Shown here: piece by piece, positions 58,436 through 64,000 of the stretch | How the letters are laid out: the number at the start of each line of letters is the position of its first letter | Numbering within the stretch: the first letter of the stretch is position 1 | Assembly: GCA_916700875.1 (NCBI GenBank) | Contig: CAKAKS010000066.1 | Location: 20,017,490 to 20,081,489, forward strand | Length of the DNA: 64,000 bases | Direction of reading: 5' to 3' | Origin: Sebastes aleutianus | Lineage: Eukaryota; Chordata; Actinopteri; Perciformes; Sebastidae | Position numbers and translations under genes: made by a program | The notes under the pieces: generated by a model | Seen by the model: the letters and a program-made list of their open reading frames with translations, nothing else | What the model was told of the DNA's origin: nothing | Databases searched by the model: none

Positions 58436-61400
58436 ATGGGGAAGCTGAACGTCGTGGTGCTGAGATACTTATCTAGAGATGACTTCAGAGTCCTCACAGC
58501 GGTAAGTAGCTAAGAGCTAAGCTAAGCTAAGCTAACAGTCAACTGTTCTCTACCAGCTGAGTTAGCCTGTGCTAGGCTAGCTAATGCTAACGTTACAATA
58601 CATAACACGTTACAGCAGCAGTTCATTAATTAGGTCTGTCAAACTGTTGTGTTGTCATTGTAGAGAGTTGACAGAGAGGTTTAAGTCTATCCTAAAACAA
58701 TACTTACAGGCCTGCCTTGAAAAGGAAATGACTGTGATCATTCCTCCTGTCCAGACTGACCCTGAAGACATCCCTTCCTATTTCAATGCAAGTGATGAGG
58801 GCTCAAAATCCTTAGTCTTCCTCATTCTGTGCCTAAATGTCTTCCAAAGTTAAGCTGAAGCTAAGGTTTCAGCAGTCTGTGTTAGACTAATCAAGTAGAT
58901 ATCTTACTATTACTGGATAAGTTACTGTCTTTTTTGGTGTAAAATCCCCTGTTTGAGTTTCCTTAGACATTGTTTCTTTGCTCAGAGATGGGAAAGTTGT
59001 ACTAAAAAGACTGTAACTGCATTCTTGCATAGAAAGTGGCCTGTGGATAATGTATCACAATTTCTTTTTAATATTTTATTTGCACATATATAAAACTGCA
59101 CAAAATCCAGTCAATGAAAAAAACAAAACAAGAAATGTGTCAGGAAAGGTCAAGAAGCCCCAGGCTTATACAAAGGACCTCCCCCCCAACCCCAGGAGGG
59201 GAAAAAAACAATCACAAAAAAGGAAGAACGATCTAAACTAATTTTAAAAATACAACAAAAGTTAAACAACAAGAAGTACACAAAATGTGCAGAAAAACCT
59301 AAACAAACAGTGGAAAACAATCCAATAAAAACAATGAAATACATACAAAAAAAAGAAAATGTATCTAAACATATCAAAAGATAATTAGACATGAATTAAA
59401 TGTGATGATAACTTTCCTTTTAAAATGTTTTACGGATAACGAGCTCTTGATAACGTGTGTTTTGGAGTTCCATATTTGTACACCGAGATATTTGAGGGAG
59501 TACCGGCCATGTTTTGTTCTGTAAGAAGGCAGGTGAAGATGATTAACGTGTCTAGTATTATGTGAATGAATTGGAGAATTAGAAGTAGTGCTCCCTATGA
59601 GCAATAAACCAAAGTCCCAGACTATGGTCTCATGAAGCAGTGCTCATTTCATGTCAATTTAGCTCTGCAGCACGTGTAACACTGTTGCTGCACGCAGGCT
59701 TGAATTTCAGCACTTTAATGATCTGATTGTGATTCTTCCTGTGAACTTGCCCTCACACAGGTTGAGATGGGGATGAAGAACCATGAGATTGTTCCAGTGA
59801 GTCTACTGTCCTCCATCGCTAGCCTCAAACATGGTGGCTGCAACAAGATCCTCAGAGAGCTTGTCAAACACAAACTCGTAGCCTATGAACGCTCCAAGGG
59901 TAAGATAACCCACAGGCATGCTCACTCTCTAGTTTTAAGAGATGGTGCATGTAGGTTATTTTTCTAATGTGGCATATGTATGTTGATTTCAGCTGTGCAG
60001 GGTTACCGGTTGAACAACGGAGGATATGACTACTTGGCTCTGAAGACCTTGTGCTCCAGAGAAGTGATCATTTCAGTTGGCAACCAGATGGGTGTGGGTA
60101 AAGAGTCAGGTAAGAAAAAAAGTTGCATACATAGTATGGCATGCACAATTTGGTTGAAATCAATGGCACGATACAAGTTCCTTATTTATTGATATGTATT
60201 ATATATCATAATGGTTCACACAAGCAAAGTCAAGTATTTATATTTATACGTAGATTCATCCCAGAGAAATACACACTCATATGTAAATAGTAGGCCTACC
60301 ATTTAAAATGAAAATAAAAATGTATAAGAAGAAAATGTCATGAAATCATATTATTAAAACATGTTTACTGTAACAGACAATTTCAAATGTTATTTAACTA
60401 TTTTCTGCCCTGTTGTACTGTCATGTTCATAGAAAAATCTTTGTGCTCACTTCCTGCAGATATATATATTGTGGCGAGTCCAAACGACGAGCAGTACGCT
60501 CTGAAGCTTCACAGATTGGGTCGTACCTCCTTCAGGAACCTGAAGAACAAGAGAGATTACCACCAACACAGGAAGAACATGTCCTGGCTCTACCTCTCTC
60601 GCCTTTCTGCCATGAAGGAGTTTGCCTACATGAAGGTAACGGAAATCAGAGACAGTAGTGGAATAGAAAGAAAATGTCACCAGCAGTTCCTAAGATGTGC
60701 TGTAAGAATCCAGTTTTGTGTGCTGCATCTTTTGAGTCTTCTCCTAATTTTTCAGGCGTTGTATGATCGGGGCTTTCCTGTTCCCAAACCTGTGGACTAT
60801 AACAGACATGCAGTAGTGATGGAGCTCATCAATGGATATCCACTGTATGTAAACAAGCCATCCCTCTTTCTTGTTTATATATTACACTAGTAATAGCAAA
60901 TGGCACACTCTCTCTACTCTCTGTTCCTTATATACTTTGTGTGTTTTATATAATTAATGTGTATTGTTTGTGTGATGTTTTTCAGGTGTCAGGTGCATAA
61001 GCTGCAGGATCCAGCTGCTCTGTACAATGAGTTCATGGAGCTCATAGTCAAACTGGCCAATCACGGCCTGATTCATGGAGACTTTAATGAGTTCAACCTC
61101 ATGCTGGACGACCAGGACCACATTACTATGATTGACTTCCCTCAGATGGTGTCCACCACACATGCTAATGCTGAATGGTTGGTGTCTCTGTTATTAGATT
61201 GAAAATTAATGGGACACCTAAAATTCATAAAACCGACAAAAACATGTATCCGTTGTTCACTTTTCCTAACTTTGTTTATAGGTATTTTGACAGAGATGTC
61301 AAATGTATCCGAGATTTCTTTGCCAGACGATACAATTACGAGAGCGAGCTCTTCCCAACCTTCAAAGACGTCAGGTAACTACTCATATTTATGTTTCAGT

Positions 61401-63288
61401 TGCATAAAACTCCTGTAAAAACTTATCATGTTGATTATTTTTTCGTACATTTAGAAAAATTACATTTTGCATTGTTAATTGTCTTTTCCACATTAATTTA
61501 AAAGCGTGATTTGGAAGTGAAAAGCAAGTGTTGCATGATCTTTTGTTGTCACTGTTTATTCCTACAGGCGTTCTTGTTCTCTAGATGTCGAAGTCTCAGC
61601 TAGCGGCTTCACCAAAGATCTGGAGAGAGATGCTGCATTGCTACACCCAGCTGGACCCGAGGGAGAGGAAGATGATGAAGAGGAGAGCGATGATGAAGAG
61701 GCAACAGACGAGGAGGTAGAAAAAGAAGAAGAGGATGTGGACCTGGAGGAACATAAGCATGCAATGCTGGAACTGGAAGGTCTGAAAGTCAGCGACTCGC
61801 ATGCTGACATACAAGATGAGGAGGAGAAGGAGAGTGAAAAAGTAGAAGAACAGAAAGAGACTGAGACAACATCTGCTGCTAGAAGTGATGAAGAGCCAGA
61901 GAAGGTCTTAGAGGAAGAGTTGAATGAGGCAAAGGATGAGTGTCCAGAGCTGGCAGACCTTTCTATCTCCAACAAAGAGTTCAAACCCTTCAGGTAAACA
62001 CAACGGAAAGTTAAGATATACAATGTTTTAAGCACATTTGATAAGATGATAATGATGATGAACTTAAATCAGTCATACACTGTCAATAACCCTCTAACAC
62101 CTAAATATCCACTGCTGCCATTATAGATTGTAATTTTACAGTTTTTAATGCACAACATTTTATAGTATGTATGTATCATCTATCAATGTCAATATAAACA
62201 CTGTACATAATCATCCAGTCCATGTATATCCACCATTTATTTCTTTGCACTATTTGTATTGTTTACAGCTTACAGAACACTTGACTTATATATGGTCATT
62301 GGTACTTTTTATATGTATTTATATAATATTTATATATACCTATTTTTTCACTACTTATGTACATAACAGCCCTGGCTATCTTTTACCTTTATGTGTCCAG
62401 CTTTGTTGTCCTTGTCCCTAGCTGTTATTTCTATTTCTGTGTAAGTACATCGAGAGAGATGCATGTTTGAGCACTCGACCTGCAGCTGTAGTACAGAGCC
62501 AACAAATCATTTTAGGTCTGTTAATATGAATGCCTGGTAACTTGAGAAACTGTCGATACATTTCAGAGAATAAAATATAGCACCATTTGTGTCAAATCAA
62601 ACAGGGTTGTTGAAAATGTGTAAATTACACCCCAACGGTGAATTATTGTTTTTTGTTGTGCCATAATAGCAATTGATTTTTTTCTGTGTTTTCTCCTGCA
62701 GAGACTCGGACAGTCTTCTACAAATGGCAGAACACAGGAGGACGAGGACAGACAGTGAGGGTACAATGGGCAGCAGAGGGAGCTGCTCTACGATACCTCC
62801 AGTAAGTAAAACGCAGACACACATGGCTGTCTGCAGTATACAAGGGTCAAGGCGAGAGCGAGGGACACTACCATAACAAAATACAAGCACGTTTGGACAT
62901 TTCACCAGAAGTAGCAATCCTGGTACACAGTTTTGACAGAAACTGAAATGTCCTGTAGGTGTTGCTAAAGAGCTTTCACATGGTGTTGCAGTTTGTCAAA
63001 GAATGTGAGGGGAGACTCGTGGCAGAGACGACATGTCTACATGCTGTTGTGTCTGCCTTGCAGAGACAGACAGTGCGTACATTCGTCTGTAGTAACCTGC
63101 TGCCGTTGTTTTTGTGTGTGCTGCAGGAGGTAGTCCGTCAGAAGGTGCGGAGGCAGCTCACCCAACAGCAGAAGGCGTCACAGAGGAGACGTCTGCAGAA
63201 GGGAGAAGCCAACTTGGTGACCGAATCCAGGAGAGAGAACCAAAATAACATCAAGTCCAGCATGGATAGCGCCTCCTTCTGGGGGTAG
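58436..63288 (+). CDS. riok2: RIO kinase 2 (RIOK2), complete, ten coding exons
   Basis: Atypical Ser/Thr kinase/ATPase of cytoplasmic pre-40S ribosomes, needed for late 18S rRNA maturation. Exons: 58436-58501, 59761-59899, 59993-60109, 60460-60635, 60756-60844, 60986-61177, 61282-61374, 61568-61993, 62702-62801 and 63127-63288, giving 519 residues (human about 552). Residues 1-92 are the RIO2 winged-helix domain. The kinase follows, with P-loop GVGKESDIY (102-110), catalytic K123 (YALKLHRLG), catalytic loop HGDFNEFN with D228 and metal-binding D246 (IDFPQMVS), the same numbers as in human. Residues 306-430 are a Glu/Asp-rich, variable linker. The C-terminus (STIPPEVVRQKVRRQL ... LQKGEANL ... 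SASFWG) is conserved. Exon 6 uses a weak donor (TG|GTTGGT at 61178); the stronger-looking GTGTCT four bases on would give a premature stop. Confidence 0.97.
59062..59610 (-). mobile_element. Non-LTR retrotransposon 3' fragment in RIOK2 intron 1
   Basis: Antisense to RIOK2. Minus-strand translation shows IHSHNTRHVNHLHLPSY ... KYLGVQIWNS, the C-terminal motif of many LINE reverse-transcriptase ORFs, followed by an A-rich tail near 59062. Clade not assigned. Confidence 0.65.
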
Positions 63289-63609
63289 ATGGGACTGAAG
63301 AGATGGACAGACGGAATTCATGTCAACGGGCTTTTTGTTTGCTTTGTGCTGCGTGATCCCTCTGCTCCTTTTGTTTTGAAGAGTTGAAAACACATGATAG
63401 TTGATGGAAAAACTCAGCAAAAACTCAACTGCTCCATACTGATATGGAAAATACACGAGAGAAGAGTGAAAACAAACTTTGTATTCAGGAAATCACAACA
63501 CTGTCAAGTAAGAAGACAAGCTGTTTTTCTATTTGAACTCTAGTGAACTATCACGTTCAGCATACAGTCTAATGTAAATATTGACTATGTATAACAAAGC
63601 TGTTTGATA

Positions 63610-63615
63610 ATTAAA
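63610..63615 (+). terminator. RIOK2 poly(A) signal (ATTAAA)
   Basis: ATTAAA about 320 bp after the stop, followed by a GT-rich stretch (GTGGTGTGTTTTTCTC). The common variant signal. Confidence 0.6.
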
Positions 63616-63639
63616 CCATTTAAACATTACTGACGTGGT

Positions 63640-64000
63640 GTGTTTTTCTCTGTTTATTCAAAAGAATGGTTTAAGAAAGACATTTTTCTGTTCATATGCA
63701 CCTGTACTAAATATGCTTGCTAGTCAAGTGAGCACATTCTAGTTAGTTGATACTCGCATATCAAAAGACAAACAGAAACCTATTGAGTAACTTTTGTTAT
63801 TAGTGTAGTTTCAAGTTCATTTTGGGTATACTGCTGACAGTGACTGACGTGAGTGTGGATTCAAGAATCAAACAGAATGCAAGTTCATGAACAGCTTTTA
63901 TTTATGCTGAACCCCCGTGGTTCAAAGGTCCCCCAACTATTCTGGTAGTTTGAATAGATCGCTACCTCCACCCTCCCAGCAACCAATCAAAAAAGTGGAG
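63640..64000. other. Downstream of RIOK2, nothing recognised
   Basis: About 360 bp of unique-looking sequence. No exon, repeat or RNA gene seen. Confidence 0.5.

Noticed and set aside
61562..62035. Serine-rich 157-codon open frame antisense to RIOK2
   Set aside because: It is the complement of the Glu/Asp-rich RIOK2 exon 8.
1..64000. CRISPR arrays, rRNA genes, endogenous viral genes
   Set aside because: None seen; direct repeats are microsatellites or transposons, and no gag, pol-LTR or capsid-like reading frame was found beyond LINE remnants.

Overview
The window is vertebrate nuclear DNA, almost certainly from a ray-finned (probably percomorph) fish. It has GT-AG introns, very dense (CA/TG)n microsatellites, a tRNA-derived SINE, hAT-like and TTAA-type miniature transposons and LINE tails of kinds familiar from teleosts. 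The gene set (ER aminopeptidase, RGMB, RIOK2) matches neighbours on human 5q15. There is no bacterial or viral gene content.

Layout. (1) At 85-545 (minus strand) lie the first two coding exons of an ERAP1/ERAP2-type ER aminopeptidase that runs off the left edge; a textbook interferon-stimulated response element at 1501-1514 and a probable 5'UTR exon precede it. (2) At 2067-3357 (plus strand), divergent from ERAP, lies a compact gene I reconstruct as leader + one C1-type Ig domain + 42-bp cysteine-containing connecting-peptide exon + transmembrane exon with the TCR-alpha/pre-TCR-alpha pattern Arg-x4-Lys-x3-Phe-Asn. It has the architecture of a pre-T-cell-receptor alpha chain and is the most interesting item here. 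(3) At 5660-12654 (minus strand) lies a complete three-coding-exon RGMB (BMP co-receptor/neogenin ligand), tail-to-tail with gene 2; poly(A) signals of the two lie within about 50 bp. (4) From 12.7 to 58.3 kb is a gene desert of about 46 kb with no convincing exon. It holds microsatellites, several datable nested transposons, three SINE copies, a 5'-truncated L1-like LINE with target-site duplication, and a few AT-rich non-repetitive blocks that could be conserved enhancers of RGMB. (5) At 58436-63288 (plus strand) lies complete RIOK2, a cytoplasmic atypical kinase for 40S ribosome maturation, with ten coding exons and an ETS/CRE promoter.

How the genes relate. RGMB and RIOK2 are divergent across a desert, as I recall for human. 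ERAP (peptide trimming for MHC class I) and the pre-TCR-alpha-like gene (a presumed lymphocyte receptor subunit) share a 1.5-kb divergent intergenic region containing the ISRE. RIOK2 is a housekeeping gene, functionally unrelated. All exon structures were assembled by eye from splice sites and family knowledge; no database search was possible.
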